NCBI GenBank assembly: GCA_023634235.1
Contig: JAMKCF010000006.1
Coordinates: 6,726,421-6,790,420, forward strand
DNA: 64,000 nt
Origin: Pisaster brevispinus
Taxonomy: Eukaryota; Echinodermata; Asteroidea; Forcipulatida; Asteriidae
Reading direction: 5' to 3'
Within the stretch, counting starts at the first letter, position 1. Each line of letters begins with the position of its first letter. Shown here piece by piece: positions 51,101-62,186 of this stretch. The notes beneath the pieces were generated by a model that was not told the DNA's origin, did no database searches, and worked only from the letters and a program-made list of their open reading frames with translations. Both the position numbers and the translations under genes were made by a program.

Positions 51101-52053
51101 GCCTCAACACGGCAACCTTCTGAGCATGTTCTTGGCAATAACTTTAAAGAAAAGAAAAAGGCAAGAGTGTCAGGGTCGGCAATTTTACTAAGTTTAAGCC
51201 TTTCCTTATTTGATTAGTTAACTATTCCATTGTATCGTAAAAACCCGTCAGTATATCTCTTTTTAATGTTTTTAGTCATTGTGTGGGAAAGTACGAGCAG
51301 TTGCGTTATCCCATGCATAGTTTGTCTGATCGGTTTTGAGTTCCTTGAATCTGAAGACAATGGTTTGAAGATTCCAGAGCACTGAATGCAATCTTAACAG
51401 GTATGACTGCTATTGATTATTTTAAAAAGGCTTTTAAGTAAGATTTGAAACTTTGCATGGTGGGAGTACAATCAAATGAGGTTTGCGCTGACACCATGTG
51501 CTCAAGCCTTTTCTTTTTAGTCGTGGTGGTATATGAGAAGAACCGGTGGTCTGACAACTCAATGTTTTGATCAGCATTCTCCTGAAGACTGAAATATCGA
51601 GTCGTCAAACCCATCCGTTCTTCTCAAAACCACCACTACTAAAAAAAAAAAGGAGAGACTTGTTCACATGGTGTCACCTCAAATCTCAATCAAATGATTT
51701 CAATAGGTTTTGAGTAAAATTTTTTTTCAATTTTACTTATTTTCACAACGATACCAATTATCATCTGGAGATATATTTCCATTCAGCATTTTTCCTAAGC
51801 AGATCTACAAGATCTTTTTTTGTTTTTACCCATCTCGTTTGTCCGCTTTGTGGGCCGGCTGAAGGCATCTCCTCCCACCCTTGTTGGAGACAAACGTGCA
51901 GTGTTTGTAGGGAGCGTTCTTGTCTTCCAAGATATGGTTCAGGCAGTATTCGAAACCATCCACACGCTCCTGCATGCAGATGCGGTGGGCATAGTTGCAG
52001 AAGAGGCCGTCACTGCGATGACGACGGCTGTGGCTCGACTTGCTCTTATGCAT
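45109..52053 (-). CDS. KANSL2: KAT8 regulatory NSL complex subunit 2 (KANSL2)
   Basis: Scaffold subunit of the nuclear NSL histone acetyltransferase complex (with KAT8/MOF; H4 acetylation at promoters). Minus-strand exons: 51830-52053, 50954-51141, 50202-50316, 49130-49293, 48367-48618, 47769-47941, 45109-45360. Phases are consistent, giving about 455 residues (human about 490). Two zf-C3Hc3H modules are visible. The first is at residues 19-80 (C-x-YAHRIC...[20 protein letters not shown]...YCQEH). The second, split across exons 5 and 6, runs [21 protein letters not shown]...[14 protein letters not shown]...CLLHTP. Between them lie an acidic SESESDEDP stretch with VDQAWRG and the diagnostic [20 protein letters not shown] helix. 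The last exon is acidic ([11 protein letters not shown]). It can read to a stop at 45109, or splice at GAG/GTAAAAG (45175) to an unseen exon; the alternative ends differ by 21 residues. The start at 52053 is the first ATG after acceptor CCTAAG. Confidence 0.93.
45361..47768. other. Last visible KANSL2 intron
   Basis: Contains the 149-base-period array and, next to the acceptor, a (GAAA)n tract that reads as a long CTTT pyrimidine tract on the minus strand before GGCAG. No coding exon is recognised between exons 6 and 7. Confidence 0.6.
45584..46530. repeat. Repeat array with ACTTCCGGTTTTGACCGGAAGT palindromes and TGACGTCA motifs
   Basis: The palindrome CTTCCGG...CCGGAAG followed by AAGGTCAAATGGGGTCAC occurs at about 45585, 45735, 45881 and 46327. 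Spacings are about 150, 146 and 446 (three times 149) bases. ACATCATCGATGACGTCATC-like blocks occur at about 46044 and 46493. This is a tandem array with a unit near 149 bases, in the last KANSL2 intron. Confidence 0.75.
49349..49425 (-). mobile_element. tRNA-derived SINE head, minus strand
   Basis: On the minus strand: GCAAGATAGCTCATTGGTTG (A-box region), then GTTAATCCAGAGGTCACAGGTTCAAATCCCT (B box). It lies about 55 bases upstream of a KANSL2 acceptor (49294). It has no mature tRNA fold that I can complete, so SINE rather than tRNA gene. Confidence 0.65.
50640..50800. repeat. GGCCTGGAATTACACAGACA repeat family copy
   Basis: Same family as 27815, 31640 and 56707; shares CATGGCCTCTGTTGCC, CTGGTCTTGGCC and GTTTCCCATAGA. 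In a KANSL2 intron. Confidence 0.7.
51440..51700. mobile_element. Short non-autonomous element related to the Penelope-like termini
   Basis: Lies in the first KANSL2 coding intron. It shares TTTGAAACTTTGCATGGTG with the tail of the full element (42604-42622, one mismatch) and the 18-base CAGCATTCTCCTGAAGAC with its 3' end (44928-44945). Its own ends form nested inverted repeats: GACACCATGTG against CACATGGTGTC, and TTTTAGTCGTGGTGG against CCACCACTACTAAAA. No ORF is present. It is probably mobilised in trans by a full-length relative. Confidence 0.6.
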
Positions 52054-52981
52054 CTTAGGAATAAAGGGTCAAACTGTTTTAAAATTTTGCTTTATTGGGT
52101 TTTTACAATGCATTGCTACTACAAGACGGATGTGGAAATTCTTTAAAACTTTTTAACTTGCAACCTCAATCCTGCGCTCTATGGTCACCCAATACCCCCA
52201 AATTAAGACATATTCTTTAGAAAGAATGGTGTGCCTTGCCAAGTAAGCAATTGTTCTTTGGATCTACGTTTCCCGATCCTCCGCAATCACTTATCAGAAG
52301 ATTTTGGAGGATTCGGGAGGATTGGGGATTTAATCTTAAATAAATTTGGAAATGATATAAATTACAAGTTGTCATCAAATTTGATTATTTTTTCATTTTT
52401 TATTTACTATTTTATTGAAAACGACACACAATAATATCACTAAATTATCAGTTAAAGAAAAATGCAATCAAAATTGATATTACACAATATATAAATACGA
52501 TACTATTGAATAGCCAGCCTAGCTGCCTAAGTACTGGTAGAAAAAGAATGCAAGTTTTTAAAATTTAATTTCTAAAATCTAGTAAATATTTGCATTATGA
52601 TATTAATTATTATATGGCAATCCCCAATATTCCTGATATTTTGTTAGTTTGTGCATGACACAACAACACATGGTTCCAATGGAAACTACTTTTTCTAGAC
52701 TCATGCATGAATCACAGGTGATAAATTACTTTCAAATACACTGTAAACAGGATCCAACATCATCGATTGCACCACTAAATGCTTTTTATGCACATGTTCT
52801 CATGAATATTCATGATTACCGAGAAAATTGCCGCCATCTTGATCCACCTTTTTTTGCGGTTTACAAATGTAGTGTAACACTTTGAGAAAATACACCATCT
52901 AAAATGACGCAAAGCACATTTTTGAACAGCCTCCCCAAGCCTACTAGTTAATTTACGTTAAAATATTTAAAAAAGACCTAC

Positions 52982-53050
52982 CTAGACGAAGTTTTACCAG
53001 CAAACTAGAAGCAATATTACATCGAAATTTGTTTGACGACATGCACGGAA
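52982..53050 (-). other. Probable KANSL2 5' non-coding exon
   Basis: Reading the minus strand, CGTCTAG/GTAGGT gives a good donor at 52980-52981. The first coding exon starts directly at an acceptor (CCTAAG, then ATG), so an upstream exon is required, and this is the nearest good candidate. The transcription start would then fall in the roughly 190 bases shared with cyclin T. The upper boundary is a guess. Confidence 0.4.
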
Positions 53051-53065
53051 AATTTCTCACATCAA

Positions 53066-53080
53066 TCCCACAATGCACCG
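53066..53080 (+). promoter_or_regulatory. ZNF143/Staf-like site in KANSL2-cyclin T divergent promoter
   Basis: TCCCACAATGCACCG closely follows the known ZNF143 binding core (CCCACAATGCA followed by a pyrimidine-rich tail). It lies about 110 bases upstream of the cyclin T ATG and just outside the predicted KANSL2 first exon. ZNF143 sites are common in vertebrate bidirectional promoters. A GC-rich TGCGCAGCCGC stretch (NRF1-like half) follows at about 53134. Confidence 0.45.
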
Positions 53081-53175
53081 TCAGGGGAGATTTCAGCCGA
53101 GATCTTGCGTGGATTTAAGAGAAAACAGCTTCTGCGCAGCCGCACAAGCCTCGTATGCTCGTCGGTACGGGTTCC

Positions 53176-56100
53176 ATGGCGGCTTGTACTACCGACCGAT
53201 GGTATTTTACTCGCGAACAACTTTTAAACAGTCCTTCTCGAAAATGTCAGATAGAGCCAGAGAGGGAACTGTCCTACCGACAACATGCCGCAAACCTCAT
53301 CCAGGACATGGGACAACGTCTTCAAGTGTATCCTTACTCTTAAACTTTTGAAGTCGTACGACCTTCTTTGAGTTTATGGCGGCAGCATGCATGTGACGTG
53401 CGTCACGGCATGTTGCCGCATTTCCATGAATTAACCGGTTAATTTTCTAGTTTAATTACCGTACAAATTTTACTAATTATAAAGTTGTTTTTGACATGAG
53501 ATTTGGTAGTATGTTTGACACTAATATTTAATTTGTTTTATTACAGTTTTAGGTTTCAAATGAGACGTTATTTCCATGTCATGACTCATGTGCATGTGAT
53601 GTGTAAACTGTAATATGTGCATGGCGTCCATCATCATCAGATGGCAATTCGTGAATTCTGTCCAAGTTTGCGCAAGAACTATCATTGACTAAGTTAGCCT
53701 GAACTCTTGTCTAGTCTATGAAAGTTGGTCTACTCTTTCACTAGTCGACTATTTGGAACCAGCCTACCGGCCAGGCATGGTCACATCGCTGGTTATCAAT
53801 AGCCGTTCGCGTTTTCATAGCACAGTGCAGAGTACAACAAGAGTGGACCAGTTATCAGAAAATGATAATGTGCGAATGTTGAGCCGCTGGTTTTGTTGAC
53901 ATGTGGCACTTCAACTTCTGTGCGCATGCCCTACGTACGTCCGAAACAACCACCAGTTAACGATTGGTCGTTGTGCGAACTTGACTTTCGTGTGACTCTT
54001 TTTAACAGTAAAGTTGAATTCAAATGCAAGTTGATGAGATTCTTTCAAATGTTTTTATGTTTTGGGGAAGTGTGCAGAAGAACTTTCCCCTGTCTTTCAG
54101 ATGCCTTGAAGCATGCTCTCTCTGTTCTACATTGTAGGCCTATACTGTTATTATTTACGTTTTGATGATATTAAGCATAATATTAATAATTAATTTTGTT
54201 TACATGTGAATTTCACATTACTGCCAATCATATTTTGCCAACATTCTGAGTTATTCCTAATTGTTGCTATTTTGACTGTTCTTATCATATTGGAGCCCAA
54301 AATTTCTCATTCCCTGGTCCCTTGCCTTGAATGACCACGCATAATTTCTGCAAAATTATGCAGGCTCACTTGTTTTATTGTTTTTATATAATCCTTGATT
54401 AGGATGCCTATGTATTGCTATTGATTGTTTTTATCAAATTTTGTGCCAAAAGTATTTATTCTTTAATCCCTTGAACATGTTGACCTTGTTATTTTTGTGC
54501 ACAAAGAAAGTCCGAAATCATTGAATCATGCAGCCTTACATTTTTTACAATTTAAAATATTTTAAAGATGAGAAATCCCACCGTCACTTCTGTATTTTTA
54601 AAGAGTGACCCAAAATGGTAAATTAATCACCCAAAGTAGGTTTTTGTTATAAATCTTTTGGTCATAACAAGCGTAGAGGGTACATCATTTCATCAAATTT
54701 TAACGGTGCTTTTGAATATGCTACATATTTGGGCCTACATTGTACATGTGCATTTTTGAATGATATGATCAAGATTTTTTTAAAAATTATAAACGATAGC
54801 CAGATAAACATTTATGGTCATTTTTACAAAGATTGATTTGAATTCAAGTGTACATCTCTGATTCCTTGTGAATTGTTACAGAATGTGATGAAAGCAATGG
54901 CCTTTTTTTTAGCAGTGAAGATGCCACTGTTTGTTTACCACTTTGCAGTAAGATTGCAAAACCCTTATGTCTCTGCTCATCTGTCAGAAAAGAAAGTTAC
55001 CCAATTGCTCTGCTCAATGTATGAAGTAGTACCCACCCACTAATGGTGGAGAATTCTTCTGTTTGTTGTGTTTACTTCAGTCCCTCTATTATGTAATTTA
55101 AGTACCCACATGTGCATACATGTCCATACCACTTCCCTTACCATTTACATACTGTGCCTGCTTGATTGATGTACACTTCTCCTTCTCACAACTGCTGTGA
55201 ATGAAATTTAAAGGGTTTGGGGTTTTTTTAAGCCTGGATGATTTTCACAGTACCCTTTATTTCGATAAAACGAAGATCAGAAGATCATGTTTTCCTTAAT
55301 GTCGTGTTCTGCACAGAAATCAACTATGTATCAACACAGCCATTGTATATATGCACCGATTTTATGTGTTTCATTCCTTCAGTAGGTTTCAACGCAATGT
55401 AAGTATTAGATTTAAGAAGAGCTAAAATAAAAATACATGGATAAGTAACCTGGCCAAATGTTAGTTAAAACACCCAAGGACCAGTCAAAATTCTTTCCAA
55501 TTAGTCCGGCTGGCAAGTTGATTACTTGCCACTGATACACTGATTGTTCATGTTGCTTCAATTACATAGTCCCATGCTAATTAACAACGTTGCAAGGACA
55601 CACCAAAAATATGAACGAGTGAAAATGCTGGTGGAACAGTGAATGACAATCTAACTGGTTAGTGCTGGCTAGTCACTGAAAAAGTTGAGGGCAAACCATG
55701 GGTAATGCATGCAGCTTTTTCAGTAAAGGAAACCCTAATTACCATCAGATGCATTAAAGTTTGCTTTGGATATGTCAAGGCCATGTAGAAACCCTGCTAA
55801 GTGCAGAATAGTGCAACAGAGTATGGTGTTTGAGTTGACTGCTAAGCGCAATGAAATACAACAGCTTTAACTTTTTCTTGGCACATTTTGTTGTGCTTGT
55901 AATTTAAACTTCTGTCTTGGTCTTTTATAGGGTGATGTGCTCTCACAAACTTACTTTTTTTTGTTAAGTGAAGTTTTTGGTATTGTTAAAATTGAAATGA
56001 AGGAGCTTTTCAATGCAGATATACATGTAACACTTGATAACATAAAATAGGGCTTTTGCCCCGATCACTCTTTTGCAACTTTAACAGGTTTCATGTACTT

Positions 56101-59100
56101 GTAGTTGTGGTATGTCATGGTTAAAAGCACCCGACTCTGGTGTTTCTGATCAGCAGAGAGGGGGTTCGAGTCCCGACTGTGGTACTTGTTCCCTTGAGCA
56201 AGATACAAAATTATAATTGCTTTGACATTTGGATGGGACATTGAGCAGAAGGTCCCATGTACTAGTTTTTTGTAGTGCACGTAAAAGAAACCATAACACT
56301 TATTGCAAAAGAGTAAGGGCGAACCCTAGTGTTTCTGGTTCACATAGCATGCACTCTCGTTTACAGGTTTCCTCAGGCTTGCAAGCTACATGGATTAAGG
56401 TCACTTATGAGGCATCCTTGGTTTCATTACCAGAAATATAATTATAATGATAATGGAAACCAGTTCGTACAACTTCGTAGAATTGTGTTACATTAGGGTA
56501 ACAAGTGCATTTGTTTGCCAATTCAGTTCTTATTTTGTGTGTGTGTGTGTGTAGAGTATCGCTGCAGCCGCTCTTTTCCTCGCTGCCAAGGTCGAGGAAC
56601 AACCACACAAGCTAGAATACGTCATCAAAGTCCACCATGCCTGTCTGCATCGTGGAGGTCCTGTCCTGGACACGAAGAGTGATGTAAGTTGTGTTGATTC
56701 AGGCCTGGAATTTCATCTCAGAGAGGGCAAGGCCATTTTCTTTTTGCTAAAAGGGTACTTCCACTGGACAGTCTTAAAGTCTATGGAAAACTTTTGAAGG
56801 GGCACCGTGGCCAAGACAAGGGGCACCAAGGCCATAATCAGGGGCAACAGAGGCCGTAGCCTCCAATGATGTAATTCCAGTCCTTTCAATTGTATGTGTT
56901 TAATTCCTTTACTTACCCAGGATAAACCAAGTTGGTGAAACAATTTTGTTAAAACTTGTTTCATTTTTGACATATGTGCTAAAGTACTGCTGCCACTACT
57001 ATTACTGATTGTTATATTATTCTACAACTACTACTAGTTCTACATTCTACAACTATTTTATTGCTACAACTACTTGTACTGATGGTATACTTCTTATGTT
57101 TATCTTGTGTTCTTTCCTGATGGCTTGAATTATTTTCCTTTTTGATGGTTCCTTTGGTATTTGAGTTCTCTCAATGTGGGTTTTGATTGTTTATGTTTTC
57201 ATCTTGCAGTTAGGCCTATCTCGCAGCTTTTGTGAGATTACAGGCCTGCTTTAGATTTGTGCTTGTTTAATTTGTGGTTAATGTATCTGTTGAATTATTA
57301 TGATGTAGTTCTATTTTTATGTAACTTTCAACAAGTATTGTTTGATTGATTCCCAACTCTTCACCTTATCAGAAATTTGTCATTATTTAAACTGCTTTAA
57401 TTTTCCTTCCAGGCTAGCATGGATTCTGTCTTGTTTAATTTGTTTGGTCCAATGTGTCTGTTTTATTATGTGGGTTTTTTGCCCCCATATTAAACACAGA
57501 ATATTTACACTGTATACTCACTAAAAGTTAACATCTATTTAAAACCGTTGCAGTATTTGCTGCTAAAATATAGGATTTGAACTACCTCTAGCCACTGGGC
57601 TAGCTCGGTGTTCTTGTGGTAAGACTAAGATCTGCTCTAGCATGGCAAAGGTGGTGGGTTCAAATCCCACCCAAGTGATTTGCCTTGGAATTTTATGACA
57701 ACTTGGGAAAGTATGGAGTATAAAGTGCTTAATACACATCGGTGTAAGGGCAAAAAACAAATAATATTCTATATCCCTGATGTAAAGTTAACATATATTT
57801 GTCTGTTTTATTGTTTTATGCTGTATTTCTTTTTTCCTTTTTCTTTTTTTTTGCAACTCTCAACAAGTATTGTTTTATTGATTCCCAGCTCTCTTCATTT
57901 TCTCAGAAATTTGTCAGTATTGAAACTGCTTCAGTTTTCTATTTGAGATTTGTGTACATATATATTATTATGAAAAGGTCAGATGCAAAAAGATGTATTT
58001 ACTGTGTGCTATTTAGCATTCAGATTGGTCATTTTTTACTGAAATTATTTCTCATGCCCAGGCGTATTTACAACAAGCGCAAGAGTTAGTCATAAATGAG
58101 AGTATTCTTCTACAAACATTAGGTGAGTCAAGGAATCTACAGCACACTCACTTGTTAACCCTAACCCCCCCCCCCCGAAAATTACCCATTTAGCATGAGG
58201 CCAGACAGGTCATTCTTATCAAGTCTAAACAACTATGAGCTCTCACCCAATTACTGCGTATTGTCCAAGCAGTGGCCAAATTAGATCTGATACGGACAGC
58301 TTATCCACAAGTGCAGTAACTGGGCTTAAATTCATAAGTTCATGTACAGCCACAGGCCAGCTATGACCATGATGACACGCCCCCTTTGAGAGCTACCTAT
58401 CCAGGTTTTTAATTTTTGGATTCGCTGAGGGAACCCCTCTCATAAAATGAACTCTTCAAATTTGTATTTCCTTTACGGTAAATCTTTGCAGCGATACGAC
58501 ATTCCTTTTAAATTCTGAGAAACATGTAGTTTTTGTTGTTGATATATTTAATATCTGTTTTTTCTTGCTTCAGCTTTAAAAATACAAGTGCATGTACGAA
58601 ATGAGAAATGTAACATCCCAATTAAGGGAAAGGAAGATTTTGTTAAACCCTATTACTATCAGTGCACTCTACGGCCCAACTGGCTCCTTCCACAGGAGAC
58701 TGTGGAGACCAATGCCACAGAACACAAGCCATGCATAATACCAGCTGAACAAACAGAAGAAACCCATGCACCCAATGCTAGCCTTGGAGGTAGGGTACTT
58801 AACTTTGCAGCAATCTGTGGTACCTACCTGTGTATAGGAGGGTAGTTTGAGAATGGAATGTGACTTTTATCGATTACGATTGGCTGCTTAAGCCGCTTTT
58901 TCTTTTTAATAAAATTAACAATGAATTTCACTGGTTTCTTTATTGATGCATTTAGGTTTCGAAGTAGCCGTAGACCATCCCCATACCCATGTAGTTAAAT
59001 GCACCCAAATGATAAGAGGTGAGTGTCAACCAATTATTTGTTGTCTCGGTGATTAATGACCCCGTCAGCTTCTTGTTTTACAGATCCATGGAAGGAGCCT

Positions 59101-62100
59101 AAAATATAAATTTTGCATGAATGAATTATTCATAAAGCATTGGACCAATCAGAAAGACTCTTTTTCATTCATGTAGAAATCATCCTTTGTACAGGTGTGT
59201 AATATGTGAGTTACCAGTGGATAATAAATGTATTAACCTTTGTGCAAAAGATGCCGGAAATACATGTCATGAGAAATAGCCATTTCCAGTTGAGTTCATG
59301 GTCCAGAAGAATAAATTTCATAACTTTTAGCAATTACCTCAACATACAAAGTGAAGCCACTGATGAGTTTCAGAAAAAAAAACAGATTCTTGTTTGGAGA
59401 TTATATTTTCCTAAAACGGTTTACGGCACCTGATCAAAGTGAAGAGATGGCTGAAAAATTCAAAACTTTCTCCGGTAAGGTGTAATTTTTCTTTGGTTTT
59501 TTTTTGGCCTCAATTCTCAAGACAGGAAGATGAAGTGTGTTGAAGTACATTGCCTGAGGTTGGAATGATGGATTTTTTTCCAAACTTTCAGAAGTTCTTG
59601 AGACGAGGACTTGAAACAAAACTGTCCTTTGGTGAACTGTCCAGGGACATCCTGTAACGTAAACAAAACCATTGTTGAGGTTTTCATTGGTTACCGCTTA
59701 AAAACCGGGAGAAAGTTCTGCCCGGGACAATTTGAAAAATATAAGACCCCCCCCCCCCCAGATAGTTCCATTTTGGTAAACTAATGTAGACCTAGAAAAA
59801 GAACACCACTGTGTTTAGTTTTAGCTGTTACATTCTGAATGCACTTGTTCTAAGACCATTTAATATGCATGGCACAAATTTGTCAAGATCCCCCCAACAA
59901 AGCTTCCATCTATATAAAAGCTTACACTTGCCTCTTTTTTTTGGGGGGGGGGAATATTATGCATCTTAAAAAAAAATAATAATAATAATAATAATTCAGA
60001 AGCTGCACTAAATCTGTGTGAAACACAGTGCTTTGTTCAATTGTGTTCAGCCCACCTGTTGGAAAATATGCGGAATTTGTCCAAAAACTTCTTCATAATA
60101 ATGATTAATCAGGTGTCAGCAATTTCATTTTTGATGGCCCTCATTTTCAACTCAATACTGTATTTCAATTTAAAAAAGCCGGACTGAATGTTAAAAGCTC
60201 TCTTCAATGTCTTGTTTTTCTGTGGTAACATGGAATTTCAGGTCGGTTCAAGAATGCTTTTGGCTCACGTGAGTTAATACATGTCTTGTTTGTTTTCTCC
60301 CCCTGGACAGAGCACCTCATTACAGTTTTATTACAAGTCACTCACTTCTGCTTTGCTACTTTTTTGTCGTGTGATTTCTCTCATCACCTGCCCTCGTTAC
60401 CATCAGGGTCAAATGTCACAGGGCTGCTATTAAGGGAAATTGAACATTTGTAAATATGAGAGTATGAGATTTACACAAACCACTGTTCATAGACTTTTTT
60501 TCATGGTGCAACCATCTTAGTTTACTCGTTGTTACCGTAACGAGGCTGAAAAGGGGTTCATAGTCTGACCCCTTTGTGGTATAATGAGATTATATTGTAT
60601 TTTTGTTTGCCATCGCGCAACAGGAACAAGACATAGATGGTGGCAGCATGCTAGAGCTTTTTTTTGTGTAGCTTTGATCTGAGGTGAAATGGTGATTTGA
60701 CTCGATTTGACTTGGTGTTTTTTAAAGGGAAACCCTAAGGATTTTCAAACCTGAGAGCAACAAACAATTTTTTTTAACCAGTTAAAGCGGAGGATGTTCC
60801 AGTTTTTTTTCTGGGAAATCCTGGAATCATTCGAGAATACTGCTGGTACAAGGAAACCATGATCAAACAAAGCCAAGAGGGAAGCCAAGAGGGAAGCATC
60901 AGGATTGTTTGTTTCTCTTTAGAGAAATACCATATTCACCCACTGTGAATGGCAAAACCCAGCTTTAAGACACAGTCACTAATTGGACCCATGGCCTATA
61001 ACCAAGGCTGGAATCTTGGTCTGCTCAGACAAACCTCCATTGAGCTGAAATACAAAGAAATAAAAAAGCTGGAAGCCTCTTGATGCCACATAATCCTCTT
61101 CTTTCAAACAAAAGGACACAGGCCTTGAATCCAGGATTACACAATAACTTAATGTACAAATGCTAAATTTGAGGATTATTTCTACTGCCACCTGTCCTCA
61201 TTGTGTGGGTGAAACGAAGCGATGCCCAGTGAGTGCATGCTCTGTGCACCCTCTGTAGTGGAAAGTGCAAGCTCCCCTCGCTCCTGTCATCCATTGTGAC
61301 ATGAAAATACAAAAGTCTCATCCCCGGCACGCCTCCAGGTCAAAATTGAGGTATAAACGTGTCAGCCGACATTAACTGGTTAATTGAAATATTTGACTTG
61401 TTTGGAACTTTGGGTTTGGGGTTTCTAATTATGACTAGAAGAATTTTCCCTTTCTCAATATCGATGTGACATTTGGCCCTGACCATTGAGTTGTGTAAGG
61501 AGGTTCAGTTCATGTGTTTGTGCAATAATTTAGTGAAGAGTAACTTGAAAAGGAAGAGCACACTCTTTGTTTGTGGTGATGAGTGCTTTGTAGAAATCTT
61601 TGCTCAGTGTAAACCAAATTGCAAACTGTACTTGCAGATCTTTTTCATTTGGTTACATCGGACTAGTTAGACCTGACAAAAAAATGGGTCATTGCTAGGT
61701 AGTTGTGTGGATGAAAGCTCAAGTGGAGGTCCTTTTAACAAACCTCGCTTTCTTGCGGAATGATGTAATATTTTAACAAGCTTTTTAAAATGTATTCTGG
61801 CATCCATATTTACTGAGTGCAAAGCCTAAGCATCTATACAGGTAACTATTGTATACATTTTAAAAATATTTTTTATAAAATATTTTTTTAATGGGAAACT
61901 CCATATACTTGCAGCAGATAAACAATACAAAATTACCTCTATGAATGCTTCAGTTTCGGACTCGTCTATTACTCGTCATGAGCCAGACTATGCTAATGAG
62001 TTTTCCCCCCTTTTGACCCCCCTCCATCCCCCCATGGGCGCCCCTTCCTGACTCTGTGCCTGGGTGCTGTGCCACCATTCTGCGGCCATGGATTGTTGCG

Positions 62101-62186
62101 GTGCCTCATTGTGACCCTCTTTGGGCGGCCACGAGAGCAGCCAGCAAGGACCTGGCCCAGACCTCGTATTTCATGGCGACCAACAG
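53176..62186 (+). CDS. CCNT1: Cyclin T, P-TEFb regulatory subunit (exons 1-6, 3' end outside window)
   Basis: Partner of CDK9 in P-TEFb, which releases paused RNA polymerase II in the nucleus. Exons: 53176-53327, 55317-55398, 56555-56683, 58062-58122, 58956-59018, 62141-62186. All phases match, giving about 178 residues of the cyclin box. Hallmarks in order are [15 protein letters not shown] (9-23), [20 protein letters not shown] (31-50), [40 protein letters not shown] (from about 83), [20 protein letters not shown] and [14 protein letters not shown]. These blocks are nearly identical to vertebrate cyclin T1/T2. The second cyclin repeat and the C-terminal region lie beyond 64 kb. The start agrees with family length, and the ATG sits in CCATGGCGGC, which also resembles a YY1 site. 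Invertebrates usually carry one cyclin T gene, so T1 versus T2 is not resolved. A possible extra exon at 58574-58789 is listed separately. Confidence 0.95.
53328..55316. other. Cyclin T intron 1
   Basis: About 2 kb of AT-rich sequence with no recognised repeat of high quality and no coding exon. Confidence 0.6.
55399..56554. other. Cyclin T intron 2
   Basis: Holds a SINE (56094-56310) and ends in a short (GT)n tract (about 56537-56552) that directly precedes the exon 3 acceptor. Confidence 0.6.
56094..56310 (+). mobile_element. tRNA(Ser/Leu)-like SINE with CTTGAGCAAGATAC core
   Basis: The head GTGGTATGTCATGGTTAAAAG carries an extended variable region and a B box GGGGGTTCGAGTCCCGAC. It is followed by TTCCCTTGAGCAAGATAC, resembling the conserved central domain of widely distributed animal SINEs, and GTGCACGTAAAAGAA near the end. 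Confidence 0.7.
56707..56884 (-). repeat. GGAATTACATCATTGGAGGC repeat family, inverted full copy
   Basis: The longest copy of the family: from GGAATTACATCATTGG on the minus strand through CCTCTGTTGCCCC to GGCCTTGCCCTCTCTGAG. It starts 23 bases after the exon 3 donor of cyclin T. Confidence 0.7.
57598..57750 (+). mobile_element. tRNA-derived SINE
   Basis: The head has TAGCTCGGTGTTCTTGTGG (A-box area) and GGTGGGTTCAAATCCCACCC (B box with T-arm). The tail GTGCTTAATACACATCGGTG matches the end of the 63761 copy. Confidence 0.7.
58574..58789 (+). CDS. Candidate cassette exon of cyclin T
   Basis: Inside the phase-1 intron between cyclin T exons 4 and 5. A strong pyrimidine tract ending TTGCTTCAG precedes 216 bases, a multiple of 3, that stay open in the phase-1 frame and end at GGAG/GTAGGG. 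Inclusion would insert 72 residues between LQTL and GFEV in the cyclin fold. The predicted peptide is hydrophilic, with four Cys, a YYYQC motif and an acidic Thr/Glu-rich tail; I recognise no domain. It could be a real alternative exon, a decoy exon, or chance. Confidence 0.35.
59019..62140. other. Cyclin T intron 5
   Basis: A 3.1 kb intron with an (AAT)n tract at about 59978 and homopolymer C runs (59748, 59943 on G). No recognised gene or clean repeat. Confidence 0.55.
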
